Below, one piece after another: positions 14,475 to 24,453 of a stretch of 64,000 nt of DNA (position 1 is the first letter of the stretch; each line of letters opens with the position of its first letter). Location: contig JAJZDX010000009.1 in NCBI GenBank assembly GCA_021805865.1, positions 1 to 64,000 of the forward strand, written 5' to 3'. Position numbers and translations under genes: made by a program. This DNA is from Pseudomonadota bacterium. GTDB taxonomy: Bacteria; Pseudomonadota; Gammaproteobacteria; Steroidobacterales; Steroidobacteraceae. The notes beneath the pieces are model-generated. The model did no database searches and was not told the origin of the DNA. It worked only from the letters and a program-made list of their open reading frames with translations.

Positions 14475-16709
14475 ATGACTTCCGTGCAAGCGCTTGACAT
14501 CCAGCCGGCACCGGCGGCCGACCCCGTGTTCGCCTCCTATGCGCAGCTGTGCCGCGCGATACTCGGCGACATCAGCGGAGCGTGCCTGCTCGACGGCAAG
14601 CTCGTCAGTCTGGGCGAGCACGGAACGCTGCGCTCGGCGGCCGCCGCCCGGGCGGCGCGCCGGCTCGGGTGGGGCGCCGAGGATGCCGGACCCAGGGAAG
14701 CGAGCACCGTGCGCCAGGGGGTGCAGTACTGGCTGACTCTGCTGCCGGTCGAGGCGGGCGGCGCGTTGCTCGGCGTGCTCGCGGTCCTGCAGCCCTCGAT
14801 ACGCTCGGCAGCGCCTCCGGAGGGTTTTGCGGGCCGGCTTCTCAAGACCCTGAAACCGCTGCTCGAGTGCCTGCGCCGCGAGCTGCGGGGCCGCCGCCCG
14901 GACGGGGAGGAGAGCGTCCGGTCCCTGACCGAGCGCACCACCGAGCTCGAGTGGCTCCTCGAGGTCACCGGCAATCTGCGAGGGGCGGCTGATGACCGAC
15001 AGGTCATCGAGGAGCTGCTGGCCGCCGCCGCCGCACACCTCGGCGCGGCCTTCGGCGTGCTTTTCGTGCCGGAGAAGCACCTGTGCATCGAGCAGGTGTG
15101 CGATGCCGAGCATGCGGCCGAGATGCGCGCGGCATGGGAGCGAACGCGCAGCCATCTGCTGGTGTGGGCGCAGCGGCAGCGTCGCCCGCTGGTCGTCGAC
15201 GGTGTGCGCCGCACCGTACCGGGCGTGCCGCCGTGCAAGATTCTCTCCGTGCCGGTCGCGCGGGAGAATGGCCGGGTAACGGGCGTGCTCGCCTTCTTCA
15301 ACCCGCCCGGAGCGGCGGGATTTCGCAAGCGGCAGATCTTCCTGGCCCAACATCTCGGCCGCCAGAGCGCCGGCTTCATCGACGCGCAGTTCGACGCGAT
15401 GACCGGGCTGTATACCCGCGAGGGCCTCGAGCACATGTACGCGCGGCTGCCGCAGGATTCGGGCGGCGCCGGCGGCAGTCTGTTATACGTCGACGTCGAT
15501 GGCATGCGTGATGTCAATGAGCTGCACGGGTTCGAGGTCGGCAACGAGCTGATCGTGCGGGTGGCCGATGTGCTTGCGCCGCCCGAGCTGCCCGAGCAGG
15601 CGCTCGCCGCCCGTCTCGCCGGCGACAGGTTCGCGATCGCGCTGCCGGGCAGCGGCACGGGCGAGGCCGAAGCGATGGCCCGGCGCATCCAGGTGGTGAT
15701 CGAGCGGCTCGCGATCGGTCCGGTGGACGAGCCGATCGAGTTCTCGGTGAGCTGCGGTATTGCGGCGCTCGTGCCCATGCCGCAGGGGCTGGCGCGCGCG
15801 CTGGCGACGGCGGAGGTGGCGTGCAAGACGGCGAAGAGTCGCGGCCGCGGCCGGATCGAGGTCTACAGCTGCGATGACCGCTCCATGGTGCGCTGCCATC
15901 AGGACGCGGTCGCGGTCGGCCAGTTGCGCGCGGCGCTCAGGGCCGACCGGCTGCTGCTCTATGCGCAACGCATCGCACCGCTGCGCAACACGCAATTGCC
16001 CGGAGGGTACGAGATTCTGCTGCGGCTGCTCGACCCGGAGGGGGGGATCGTGCTGCCGAGCACCCTGATCCAGGCTGCGCAGCGCTACCAGCTGCTGCCC
16101 ACGGTCGATCGCTGGGTGATGCGCCGGGCGTTGCAGGTGCTGTCCCCCTACCGCGGCATGCTCAAGTCACGCGGCCTCACACTGTCGATCAATCTCTCCG
16201 GACAGTCGATCGGGGACGAGGAGTTCTTCCGCCAGCTTGCCGAGGCGCTGCAGGCGTCCGGCCTGCCCCCCGGCAGCGTCACGTTTGAGATCACCGAGCA
16301 GGCCGCCGTGAACAACCTGGCGCGCGCCGAGGAGTTGATCCGCCAGCTGAGCGCGTGGAAGTGCTGCTTTGCGCTCGATGATTTCGGCACAGGCGCGAAC
16401 TCGCTGACCTACCTCAAGGCGTTGCCCATCACGCGCGTCAAGATAGACGGCTCGTTCGTCCGCGACATCCTGACCAATCCCCGCTCGCAGGCCACCGTGC
16501 GCGGCATCGTGGAGCTCGCCAGGGGCATGTCGCTCGAGACCGTGGCGGAGTATGTGGAGAGCGAGGCGATCGCCGAGCGGATGCGCGAGCTGGGCGTCGA
16601 CTACGGTCAGGGTTATGTCTTCGGCAAGCCCCAGCCGCTCGAGGCGCTGCTCGAGGAGCTCTCGCGCGACGAGTCGCGGCGGCTGCACCAGCTGTTTCTC
16701 GAGACCTAG
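14475..16709 (+). CDS. GAF/degenerate GGDEF-EAL protein, likely phosphodiesterase
   Basis: A 744-residue soluble c-di-GMP protein. Residues 10-130 are an unassigned N-terminal sensor region, a probable coiled coil (SVRSLTERTTELEWLLEVTG) leads to a GAF-like domain (about 165-295), then GGDEF and EAL. The GGDEF signature is replaced by AGDRF at 382-386, which should abolish cyclase activity. The EAL signature is EIL at 513-515, retaining the metal-binding Glu. Other EAL residues are kept: Asn in INLSGQS, ITEQ, DDFGTGANS, VKIDGSF and the Glu of VAEYVES. It is therefore probably a phosphodiesterase with a regulatory GGDEF remnant. It sits 65 bp after the first GGDEF/EAL gene, likely in one operon, with no strong ribosome binding site of its own. 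Confidence 0.9.
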   Translation: MTSVQALDIQPAPAADPVFASYAQLCRAILGDISGACLLDGKLVSLGEHGTLRSAAAARAARRLGWGAEDAGPREASTVRQGVQYWLTLLPVEAGGALLGVLAVLQPSIRSAAPPEGFAGRLLKTLKPLLECLRRELRGRRPDGEESVRSLTERTTELEWLLEVTGNLRGAADDRQVIEELLAAAAAHLGAAFGVLFVPEKHLCIEQVCDAEHAAEMRAAWERTRSHLLVWAQRQRRPLVVDGVRRTVPGVPPCKILSVPVARENGRVTGVLAFFNPPGAAGFRKRQIFLAQHLGRQSAGFIDAQFDAMTGLYTREGLEHMYARLPQDSGGAGGSLLYVDVDGMRDVNELHGFEVGNELIVRVADVLAPPELPEQALAARLAGDRFAIALPGSGTGEAEAMARRIQVVIERLAIGPVDEPIEFSVSCGIAALVPMPQGLARALATAEVACKTAKSRGRGRIEVYSCDDRSMVRCHQDAVAVGQLRAALRADRLLLYAQRIAPLRNTQLPGGYEILLRLLDPEGGIVLPSTLIQAAQRYQLLPTVDRWVMRRALQVLSPYRGMLKSRGLTLSINLSGQSIGDEEFFRQLAEALQASGLPPGSVTFEITEQAAVNNLARAEELIRQLSAWKCCFALDDFGTGANSLTYLKALPITRVKIDGSFVRDILTNPRSQATVRGIVELARGMSLETVAEYVESEAIAERMRELGVDYGQGYVFGKPQPLEALLEELSRDESRRLHQLFLET

Positions 16710-17012
16710 GGGCCGGCCGCTCGGCTCATTCCGCGCCCGCCGCCGTATCGCGCTCGGTTCGGTCCGGCGGCGGCGGGTCGAGCTCGAGTCCGGCTTCGCT
16801 ACCGGATGCCGGGCGTTGCCGTATACGGACAGCGGTGTCGTGCAACCGCAGGTCCTTGAGTGCGCGGCAGGGGGGGGGCCGGGCGGGGGCCCGAATTTCC
16901 GCTCGCCTGGAACGACTGAGCGCAATCGGCCAAGATGCCGCACAACGGGGCTCGCCGCGGACATTGCGCCGCGCGGCAACCGATTGCTGAGCGGGAAGGT
17001 AACGGGGGGCTG
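16710..17012. other. Intergenic region
   Basis: 303 bp of GC-rich sequence between the EAL gene and the sugar kinase. No gene, repeat or convincing terminator was recognised. A G-rich run (GGGGGG at about 17004) forms the likely ribosome binding site of the next gene. Confidence 0.5.
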
Positions 17013-17921
17013 ATGAATTCTCGACCGGTTTACGGGGCGATCGAGGCCGGCGGCACCAAATTCGTCTGCGCCGCCGGCTACGGACCGATGGAAGTTCCGG
17101 ACGGCTGGCGCGAGGTCATCCCGACGACGACTCCGCAAGCGACTCTGGGGGGCGTCCTTGCGTTTCTCGAGCGGATCCGGAATGAGGCGGGCGCGCTCGC
17201 CGGCATCGGTGTGGCGGCCTTCGGGCCAGTAGACATCGATCGGCGCTCGCACACCTGGGGCTCCCTTCTCACCACTCCCAAGGCGGGCTGGCCCGGCGTG
17301 TCGCTGGTGAAGCCATTGGAGCGTTTCGGCCCTGTGGCAATCGACACCGATGTCAATGCCGCGGCCTTGGCGGAGGCGAGGCTTGGCGCGGGGAAAACGG
17401 CTGACTCTCTCGCTTATGTTACGGTCGGCACCGGTATCGGCGGCGGTGTCATAGCCGGTGGGCGCACCCTTCGCGGCATGCTGCACCCCGAGATGGGCCA
17501 TATCCCGGTGCGACGCGATCCGAGAGACGATGGCTTCGCGGGCGTCTGCCCCTTCCACGGGGACTGTCTGGAGGGGCTTGCCAGCGGTCCGGCGATCCTC
17601 GCGCGATGGAAGGTCCAGCTGCGCTCGCTCCCTGCGGCACACCCTGCAACCGGCATCATCGGCGGCTACCTGGGGCAGCTCGCGGCCGCAATTGCACTGA
17701 TGCTCTCCGCCGAGCGCATCGTCTTCGGGGGCGGCGTGATGAGCGATGAGCGGCTCCTGCCGCAGATCCGTGAGGCGGCGCGCCGGCAGCTCGCCGGCTA
17801 CCTGCCGGTCGAGGCGCGGGCCGGAGGCTTCGATCGCCTCATCGTGCCGCCGGCGCTCGGGGATCGGGCCGGCATCGGCGGGGCCATGCTGCTTGCGGAG
17901 CAGGCCGCTGGAGAACGATAG
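17013..17921 (+). CDS. ROK-family fructokinase
   Basis: ATP-dependent hexose kinase of 302 residues, most like bacterial fructokinases of the ROK group. GAIEAGGTKFVCA at the N-terminus is the phosphate-binding loop; VAIDTDVNAAALAE contains the sugar-binding Asn and general-base region; VTVGTGIGGGVI is the second phosphate motif. GHIPVRRDP with CPFHGDCLEGLASGPA supplies His and Cys residues of the ROK zinc site. The start at 17013 follows a GGGGGG element. Neighbours give no carbohydrate context; the gene stands alone. Fructose as substrate is inferred from the GHIPV/CPFHGDCLEG signature. Confidence 0.85.
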   Translation: MNSRPVYGAIEAGGTKFVCAAGYGPMEVPDGWREVIPTTTPQATLGGVLAFLERIRNEAGALAGIGVAAFGPVDIDRRSHTWGSLLTTPKAGWPGVSLVKPLERFGPVAIDTDVNAAALAEARLGAGKTADSLAYVTVGTGIGGGVIAGGRTLRGMLHPEMGHIPVRRDPRDDGFAGVCPFHGDCLEGLASGPAILARWKVQLRSLPAAHPATGIIGGYLGQLAAAIALMLSAERIVFGGGVMSDERLLPQIREAARRQLAGYLPVEARAGGFDRLIVPPALGDRAGIGGAMLLAEQAAGER

Positions 17922-18109
17922 CGGATCCATGACCGCCGAATGCAGCTCGATTGCATTCGTTTGTCTATCATGCTCCGGCGATAAGGCGCCGATTCCGCAT
18001 CTCGCGACGCACGAGATCGTCGCAGCGGGATCCCGTGAAGAGGTGCCAGCTGCGGATTCGCTCCCAGCCCATTCAAGCGCCGCCCGCGTGCCCGATCCGC
18101 AGGGCACGC

Positions 18110-18600
18110 CTGAGGGATGTCGCCGTCTCGGTCGCTCTCGGCACCGCGAGCCTTGCGTGCGCCGCCAACGCGCGGCTTCCCGCGAGGGTATCGCAGGACC
18201 ACGCCTCGAGCAGCGCCGCGGCGAACACAGGCAATGCAACATCACGCCCGGCAACATGCCGCAACAGATCGTGGTCACGGCCTCGGTGCAGGCGGGCAAC
18301 AACCTGCATGCCCCGGAGCAGGTGACGAGCATCCCAAGCAGGCGGATCGTGGACAGGTCGCCGCGCTCGATGGCCGAAATGCCGCGCCTGATCCCCGGCA
18401 TTTGCGCGCAGGACCCAGGCCGGCAGCGCTGGCAGCGCGAACATCACCGTGCGCGGCCTGCCGGCGGCCACCGGCGGCACTCCTGTCGTGCAGATACAGG
18501 AAGACGGCCTGCCGCAGGTCCTCTGCGGCGACATGACGGTGTGCGGTGCACCGCAGCGGTGCCGCGCGGGTCGAGAAAAGGGATACCTCGGATTTGCGCC
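18110..18600 (+). pseudogene. TonB-dependent receptor remnant, frameshifted
   Basis: A signal-peptide-like segment (LRDVAVSVALGTASLACAANA) starts near 18110 in one frame. After about 18240 homology passes to another frame: IVVTASVQAGNN, APEQVTSIPS and RSMAEMPRLIPGI resemble the TonB-box and plug domain. Near 18415 it returns to the first frame with GSANITVRGLPAAT and VVQIQEDGLPQVL, a typical plug-domain strand. The barrel is missing altogether. At least two frameshifts plus truncation mark it as dead. The rest of 17922-18669 has no recognisable gene. Confidence 0.55.
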
Positions 18601-18669
18601 CGATCCGGCGCTGACCTGGGGCTCGAAGCCCGCAGCGAGCGCATCGGCGCCCCCCCGAGGGACAAGCCC

Positions 18670-19968
18670 TCAGCGGGGCTTCTCGGGGGAGCGGAAGGCT
18701 CCGGTGCCGCCCGGCATGTCGAGGGTGTTCGGCCGCAGGGTGTCCTTGTAGGCTTCCGCGAAGGATTCCAGAAAAGCCCGGGGCAGCTGATCGGCAGGCC
18801 CCAGCAGGCTCCGGTAGAAAGTGGTGAACTGCTCCCAGGGGCGGGCCCCGGCCGTGTCGCGGGCCGCGCGGGCGAATCGGGCTTCGAGCTCGGCCGGATC
18901 GAGCCGCCTGAGGAACTCCAGGAAAGCGACGCGCGCGGCCTGAGCGAGCGCCTGCTCGCCGGCCTTGATCTCATCGTGACGCTCGCGCAGCCACCGTACG
19001 GCATCCAGGCTGTGCTCATCGTGTTGGCGGATCAGGGCAAGCAACAGCTCCTCGACGGTCGATTGTCCAAGCGTCGGGCCCGGGCCGGGCTCGGCCGGCG
19101 CGAGGGTGATGCCAAATTGGGAGCGAAGCTGCCCGTGCGCGCGCTCCACGTCCTTCAGGCCCACCAGCGCCTCGCGTAGCAGCTGGCCCGCCAGGTGCAG
19201 CAGGCCCTGGGTTTGCGCCGCGACCTGCTCAGGCTTGAGCCCCGCGCCCCGGCAAAAGGCCTGCAGTGCCGGATCGTGCGGGGAGAGGAGTCCCCTGTCT
19301 TCGCCTTCGCGGCCCGACACGCGGGCCAGACGCGCCATTCGCCGGGCCGTCGTGTCCTCGGTCGGGTCGGTCCGCCGCGGGCGCGGGGCGGAGGAAGGTG
19401 CCTGGGATGATGTGCCGGGCGAGGTGTGAGCCGATGTGGCACGCGGCGGTGTGGCGCTGGGTTCGCGCGGAGCGGGCACAAAGGGCTGTGGCTCGGACCT
19501 GGCAGTCCCGAAGGCATCGGCGGTGGGGTCCACGGCGAGCAGGTCGTCCAGATCGAGAACGGCGCCGATATCGGTCTGGGCCGTGCCGACCGGATGCAGG
19601 GCCATGATGCTCGAAGGCATCAGGGCCGAATCGCCCGCGGGGGTGTCCTCCAGGGAGACGCTGATGCGGTATTCCCCGATGCGCAGCACATCGCCCTCGC
19701 GCAGCCGGTGCGGGTTCGATTCCCGCTTGGCCAGCGGCTCGGTCTCGTCGTTGACGTAAACGCCGTTGGTACTGATGTCCTGCAGGTAGTAGTGCCCATC
19801 ATGGAAATGCACGCGCGCGTGGTGGGCAGAGACGTAGCGCCGGGCATCCGGGAGCACCCAGTCATTGTCGGTCGAGCGGCCGATCGAGCCGCCCTCGACC
19901 CCGAAGGTCATGGTGTCGCTGCCGGCCGGTTGCCGGTGCTCGCTGATGACGCGCAGGCAAAGCGCCAT
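18670..19968 (-). CDS. tagH: FHA-domain protein of the type VI secretion TagH type
   Basis: The likely start at 19968 (MALCLRVISEHRQ) gives 432 residues; an in-frame upstream start at 20022 adds 18. Residues 10-105 form an FHA phosphothreonine-binding domain with GSIGRSTDNDWVLPD, VSAHHARVHF and STNGVYVND, the conserved Gly-Arg, Ser-x-x-His and Asn-Gly residues. A Pro/Ser/Thr-rich linker (about 140-230) leads to a C-terminal domain (about 250-415; AFCRGAGLKPEQ, FLEFLRRLDPAELEARF, WEQFTTFYRSLL) typical of TagH-like FHA proteins that accompany type VI secretion. No other secretion gene is in the window, so it is an orphan here. It diverges from the DUF1820-purL pair. Confidence 0.82.
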   Translation of the reverse strand: MALCLRVISEHRQPAGSDTMTFGVEGGSIGRSTDNDWVLPDARRYVSAHHARVHFHDGHYYLQDISTNGVYVNDETEPLAKRESNPHRLREGDVLRIGEYRISVSLEDTPAGDSALMPSSIMALHPVGTAQTDIGAVLDLDDLLAVDPTADAFGTARSEPQPFVPAPREPSATPPRATSAHTSPGTSSQAPSSAPRPRRTDPTEDTTARRMARLARVSGREGEDRGLLSPHDPALQAFCRGAGLKPEQVAAQTQGLLHLAGQLLREALVGLKDVERAHGQLRSQFGITLAPAEPGPGPTLGQSTVEELLLALIRQHDEHSLDAVRWLRERHDEIKAGEQALAQAARVAFLEFLRRLDPAELEARFARAARDTAGARPWEQFTTFYRSLLGPADQLPRAFLESFAEAYKDTLRPNTLDMPGGTGAFRSPEKPR

Positions 19969-20053
19969 GGTGTGCGGCTCGAAGTGATGGTTCCGGACAA
20001 GCGGCGGCACCGGCGAGGGCACCCGATTCCCGGGCGCCTGCGGCGATACCCCC

Positions 20054-20059
20054 TATAAT
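20054..20059 (+). promoter_or_regulatory. Candidate -10 element for DUF1820-purL
   Basis: An exact TATAAT lies 36 bp before the DUF1820 ATG, in the divergent region with the FHA gene. No good TTGACA-like -35 is found 17 bp upstream, so the promoter would be weak or activator-dependent. Confidence 0.4.
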
Positions 20060-20095
20060 GTGCGCCCCAAGCTAGCAGCCGGTCATGCGCACTCC

Positions 20096-20434
20096 ATGGC
20101 AGCCAGTCACATTTTCCGCATTATGTTCGCCAACCAGGGCAAGGTCTACGAGGTCTATGCCCGCAAGGTGAGCCATGGCGAGCTGTTCGGATTCATCGAG
20201 GTCGAGGACCTGGTCTTCGGCGAGCGCTCCTCGGTGGTGCTCGACCCCTCCGAGGAGCGGATCAAGGGGGAATTCGGCGGGGTCAAGCGCACATACCTGC
20301 CCCTGCACTCGGTGCTGCGCATCGACGAGGTCAAGAAGCAGGGGGTGAGCAAGATCACCGCGCTCGAGGGCGGCGGTACGGTGGCGCAGTTCCCCATGCC
20401 GCTCTACTCGGTCCCCCCTGGCGAGAAAAAATAG
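20096..20434 (+). CDS. DUF1820 family protein
   Basis: A 112-residue cytoplasmic protein from ATG at 20096 (MAASHIFRIMFANQGKVYEVY). The sequence matches the conserved DUF1820 family of gammaproteobacteria: KVYEVYARKVSHGELFGFIEVEDL, then GERSSVVLDPSEERIKGEF and YLPLHSVLRIDEVKKQG, split here by short variable turns. No known activity, no signal peptide, no metal motif. The compact beta-rich pattern suggests a small regulatory or RNA-associated fold, but that is a guess. The stop lies six bases before purL, so the two are co-transcribed. Confidence 0.85.
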   Translation: MAASHIFRIMFANQGKVYEVYARKVSHGELFGFIEVEDLVFGERSSVVLDPSEERIKGEFGGVKRTYLPLHSVLRIDEVKKQGVSKITALEGGGTVAQFPMPLYSVPPGEKK

Positions 20435-20440
20435 CTCCCC

Positions 20441-23400
20441 ATGACCGGGCCCAGGGTTCTCGCGCTGCCGGGCGCCCCGGCGCTTTCCGGCTTCCGCCTC
20501 GACAAGCTTCTCGCGCGCCTGCGCCTCCTCGAGCCCGTAATCGGTGCCATCGGCGCGCGATTCGTGCATTTCGTGGCGCTGGGCCGTACGCTCACCGAGC
20601 CGGAGCGGGAGCGCCTCGAGCGGCTGCTGAGCTATGGCCCGCGCGATTCCGGTGTGCCAGGCGGCGGGGAGGCGCTGTGGGTGGTGCCGCGGGAGGGAAC
20701 GATCTCTCCGTGGTCGAGCAAGGCCACCGACATCGCTCACGTCTGCGGCCTGGAGGCCGTGGAGAGGATCGAGCGCGGCATCGAGTACCGTCTGGCGGCC
20801 TCCGCCCCGCTTGGGAAGGAGGCACTCTCGAGGCTCGCCCCGGCTCTGCTCGATCGCATGACCGAGGCGGCGCTGTACGAGGCGGCCGAGGCCGGGCGCC
20901 TGTTCGGCCATGCCTCGCCCAGGCCGTGCAGGCGCATCGCCCTCTCGGGCGGCAAGACCGCGCTCGGGCAGGCGAACCGTGAAATGGGCCTCGCGCTCTC
21001 GGCGGACGAGATCGATTATCTGCTCGCAAGCTTCCGGCAGAGCGGCCGCGACCCCACCGACGCCGAGCTGATGATGTTTGCGCAGGCCAACTCCGAGCAC
21101 TGCCGGCACAAGATCTTCAACGCCCGCTGGATCATCGACGGCGAGGCGCGCGAGGAGTCGCTGTTCGCGATGATCCGCCATACCCACGCCCGTCATCCGC
21201 AGGGCGTGCTATCGGCCTATCGCGACAACGCCGCGGTGATCGAAGGCGCGCACGGGGTGCGCTACTTTCCCGATCCTCGCACCGGGGCTTACCGGGAGAG
21301 CGCCGAGCCCATCGACATCCTGATGAAGGTCGAGACGCACAACCACCCGACCGCCATCTCGCCGTTCCCGGGCGCGGCGACCGGCTCGGGCGGGGAGATT
21401 CGCGACGAGGGTGCCACGGGGCGCGGCGCGAAACCCAAAGCGGGGCTGACCGGCTTCACGGTATCCAACTTGCGCATCCCGGGGTTCGAGCGGCCCTGGG
21501 AGCGCCCGTTCGGGCAGCCCGCGCGCATCGCCCCGGCGCTTGCGATCATGCTCGAGGGACCGGTCGGTGCGGCCTCCTTCAACAACGAGTTCGGCCGTCC
21601 GGCCATCTGCGGCTACTTCCGCACCTTCGAGCTGCACGGTCCGCACGACCCGCCCGGGCGCGTGCGCGGCTACCACAAGCCCATCATGATCGCCGGCGGG
21701 CTGGGCAGCATCCGCCGCGGCCATGTGGAGAAATCCGAGGTGCCGGTCGGCGGCCAGCTCATCGTCCTCGGGGGACCGGCCATGCTGATCGGCCTCGGCG
21801 GCGGGGCCGCCTCCTCGGTCGGCAGCGGCGCCTCGCACGCGGACCTCGATTTTGCGTCCGTGCAGCGGGGCAACGCCGAGATCCAACGCCGCGCCCAGGA
21901 GGTGATCGACGGCTGCTGGGCGCTCGGTGAGGCCAATCCCATCCTGCTCATCCACGATGTGGGGGCGGGCGGGCTGTCGAACGCCGTGCCTGAGGCGGTG
22001 GCGCACAGTCGCCGCGGCGCAAAGGTGGACTTGCGCGCGATCCCGAGCGCGGAGCCCGAGATGTCCCCTCTTGAGCTGTGGTGCAACGAGGCGCAGGAGC
22101 GCTACGTCATCGTGGTTGCCGCCGCCGGCCTCGCATCGTTCAGTGCGATCGCCGGGCGCGAGCGCTGTCCGTTCGCGGTCATCGGCGAGCTCGATGACAC
22201 GGGCATTCTCACCGTGCACGACCCGCTGCTCGGCGGCGATCCGGTCGATATGCCGCTCGATGTGCTGCTCGGCAACCCTCCACGCATGACGCGCGACGTG
22301 CGCAGCGTCGTGCCGGCGACCCGGGCGCTCGACACCGCTTCGATCGAAGTCCGTGAGGCGCTGTATCGCGTGCTGCGACTTCCGGCGGTGGCCGACAAGA
22401 CCTTCCTCATCACCATCGGCGATCGGACCGTGGGCGGCCTCGTCAGCCGCGATCCGCTGGTCGGGCCCTGGCAGGTGCCGGTGAGCGATGTGGCGGTGAC
22501 GCTCGCGGATTATCGCGGCCACGCGGGGGAGGCCATGGCCATGGGCGAGCGTACGCCCGTGGCGGTGCTCGATGCGCCGGCCTCGGGGCGCCTGGCGGTG
22601 ACCGAGGCCATCACCAACCTCCTGGCGGCCGACATCGATTCCCTCGGCAGCATCCGGCTGTCGGCCAATTGGATGGCCGCCTGCGGTGAGCCCGGGGAGG
22701 ACGCGGCGCTCTACGAGACGGTGCGCGCCGTGGGGCGGGAGCTGTGTCCCGCGCTCGGCATCGCAATCCCCGTGGGCAAGGACTCGCTGTCGATGCGCAC
22801 CGGCTGGACGGATGCGCAGGGCGAGAAATCCGTGGTCGCGCCCGTGTCCCTCATCGTATCGGCGTTCGCTCCGGTGGGCGATGCGCGCAAGACGCTGACG
22901 CCGGTCTTGAGCCCGAAGGAGGGCACGGCGCTGTGGCTGATCGATCTCGCCGCCGGGTGGCGGCGGCTCGGCGGCTCGGCGCTTGCGCAGGTGTACGGCC
23001 AGCTCGGCGAGCGGCCCGCGGACCTCGATGATCCGAGCCGGCTGGTGCGCCTGGCCGAAGCGCTCGCCGAGCTGCGCCGCGAGAGCCTGGTGCTCGCCTA
23101 TCACGACCGCTCTGATGGCGGCCTCATCGTGACACTGCTGGAGATGGCCTTCGCCGGCCATTGCGGCCTCGACGTCGATCTGCCCGCGCAGGGCGGACCG
23201 GTGCTCGCGCAGCTGTTCGCGGAAGAGCCGGGCGTCGTGTTGCAGGTCGCCGGGGAAAGCGAGGGCAGGGTTGCGGAGGTTCTCGCGCGGCACGGGCTTG
23301 CACAGCTGTCGATGAGGATCGGCGCGCCCACGCGCCGGATGCAGGTGAGGGTTCGGGTCGGTGGCGAGCGGGTGCTGGATGAGCCCTGGACCGAGCTGCG

Positions 23401-24343
23401 CGCCGCCTGGTCGGAGACCTCCTGGCAGATGCGCCGGCTGCGCGATGACCCGCAGTGCGCCGACGAGGAATACGCCGCGCAGACCGCGGCCGGGGACCGC
23501 GGCCTCGCGGTCTCGCTGTCCTTCGATCCGCAGGAAGACGTCGCCGCCCCGTACATCGCCCGCGGGGCGCGCCCGAGGATCGCCGTCCTGAGGGAGCAGG
23601 GCGTCAACAGCCACACGGAGACGGCGGCGTTTTTTGATCGCGCGGGATTTGCGCCGTATGACGTGCACATGACGGACATCCTCGCGGGGCGCCACGGCCT
23701 GGGGGAATTCGCCGGCCTCGCCGCCTGCGGAGGATTCTCCTATGGCGATGTGCTCGGGGCGGGCGAGGGGTGGGCGAAGTCGATCCTGTTCAACGAGAGG
23801 CTGCGCGAGCAGTTCCAGGCGTTCTTCGAGCGGCCGGATACCTTCGCTCTCGGCGTGTGCAACGGCTGCCAGATGTTCGCGGCCTTGAAGAGCCTCATTC
23901 CGGGCACCTCCCACTGGCCGCGCTTCGTGCGCAACCGCAGCGAGCAGTACGAATCGCGCTTCACCCTGGTGCAGGTGCTGCGCTCCCCGTCGGTCCTGCT
24001 CGCCGGCATGGAAGGATCGTTCCTGCCGATTGCCGTGGCGCACGGGGAAGGGCGCGCGGAATTCGAGGATGAGGCGGCTGCCGGATCCTGCGCCGCGAGC
24101 GGACTCGTAGCCTTCCGCTACGTCGACCATGACCGCAAGGTCGCCACGACCTATCCGTGCAATCCCAACGGCTCGCCCTTCGGCATCGCGGCGCTCTCGA
24201 GCGCCGATGGCCGCGTGACCATCACCATGCCGCACCCGGAGCGCTCGACCCGTCAGGTCCAGAACTCCTGGCGGCCGCAGGATGCGGGCGAATATACCGG
24301 CTGGATGAGGCTGTTCAGGAACGCGCGCAGGTTCGTGGGGTGA
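20441..24343 (+). CDS. purL: Phosphoribosylformylglycinamidine synthase
   Basis: Large single-chain FGAM synthase (1300 residues) of purine biosynthesis, converting FGAR, glutamine and ATP to FGAM. Visible order: N-terminal PurS-like domain (1-150), linker, synthetase half with the ATP/FGAR motifs [14 protein letters not shown] and [20 protein letters not shown], second AIRS-like half ([19 protein letters not shown]), and C-terminal class I glutamine amidotransferase. Its nucleophile is Cys1140 in GVCNGCQMF, with His in [11 protein letters not shown] and the MPHPERSTR block. Length agrees with gammaproteobacterial PurL. The start follows DUF1820 by six bases. The opposite strand is open for over 1000 codons, a codon-bias artefact. 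Confidence 0.97.
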   Translation: MTGPRVLALPGAPALSGFRLDKLLARLRLLEPVIGAIGARFVHFVALGRTLTEPERERLERLLSYGPRDSGVPGGGEALWVVPREGTISPWSSKATDIAHVCGLEAVERIERGIEYRLAASAPLGKEALSRLAPALLDRMTEAALYEAAEAGRLFGHASPRPCRRIALSGGKTALGQANREMGLALSADEIDYLLASFRQSGRDPTDAELMMFAQANSEHCRHKIFNARWIIDGEAREESLFAMIRHTHARHPQGVLSAYRDNAAVIEGAHGVRYFPDPRTGAYRESAEPIDILMKVETHNHPTAISPFPGAATGSGGEIRDEGATGRGAKPKAGLTGFTVSNLRIPGFERPWERPFGQPARIAPALAIMLEGPVGAASFNNEFGRPAICGYFRTFELHGPHDPPGRVRGYHKPIMIAGGLGSIRRGHVEKSEVPVGGQLIVLGGPAMLIGLGGGAASSVGSGASHADLDFASVQRGNAEIQRRAQEVIDGCWALGEANPILLIHDVGAGGLSNAVPEAVAHSRRGAKVDLRAIPSAEPEMSPLELWCNEAQERYVIVVAAAGLASFSAIAGRERCPFAVIGELDDTGILTVHDPLLGGDPVDMPLDVLLGNPPRMTRDVRSVVPATRALDTASIEVREALYRVLRLPAVADKTFLITIGDRTVGGLVSRDPLVGPWQVPVSDVAVTLADYRGHAGEAMAMGERTPVAVLDAPASGRLAVTEAITNLLAADIDSLGSIRLSANWMAACGEPGEDAALYETVRAVGRELCPALGIAIPVGKDSLSMRTGWTDAQGEKSVVAPVSLIVSAFAPVGDARKTLTPVLSPKEGTALWLIDLAAGWRRLGGSALAQVYGQLGERPADLDDPSRLVRLAEALAELRRESLVLAYHDRSDGGLIVTLLEMAFAGHCGLDVDLPAQGGPVLAQLFAEEPGVVLQVAGESEGRVAEVLARHGLAQLSMRIGAPTRRMQVRVRVGGERVLDEPWTELRAAWSETSWQMRRLRDDPQCADEEYAAQTAAGDRGLAVSLSFDPQEDVAAPYIARGARPRIAVLREQGVNSHTETAAFFDRAGFAPYDVHMTDILAGRHGLGEFAGLAACGGFSYGDVLGAGEGWAKSILFNERLREQFQAFFERPDTFALGVCNGCQMFAALKSLIPGTSHWPRFVRNRSEQYESRFTLVQVLRSPSVLLAGMEGSFLPIAVAHGEGRAEFEDEAAAGSCAASGLVAFRYVDHDRKVATTYPCNPNGSPFGIAALSSADGRVTITMPHPERSTRQVQNSWRPQDAGEYTGWMRLFRNARRFVG

Positions 24344-24453
24344 GGCTTTGGGCCCGCGAAGCGGAGCTCCTGGCTCGGGCAATCCTGCGGCGCCGGCCAG
24401 CGGCTGCCTTGGGCGACCTGCGCGGCCATCCCAGGGCGAATCGTTCCGCCGTA

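Noticed and set aside
21209-24382. Open frame of over 1000 codons antisense to purL
   Set aside because: It mirrors purL exactly, shows no domain, and arises from high-GC codon bias, like similar antisense frames over betC, flgK and the receptors.
24344-24453. Search for a terminator between convergent purL and flaG
   Set aside because: Only weak GC-rich stems without a T-tract on either strand.
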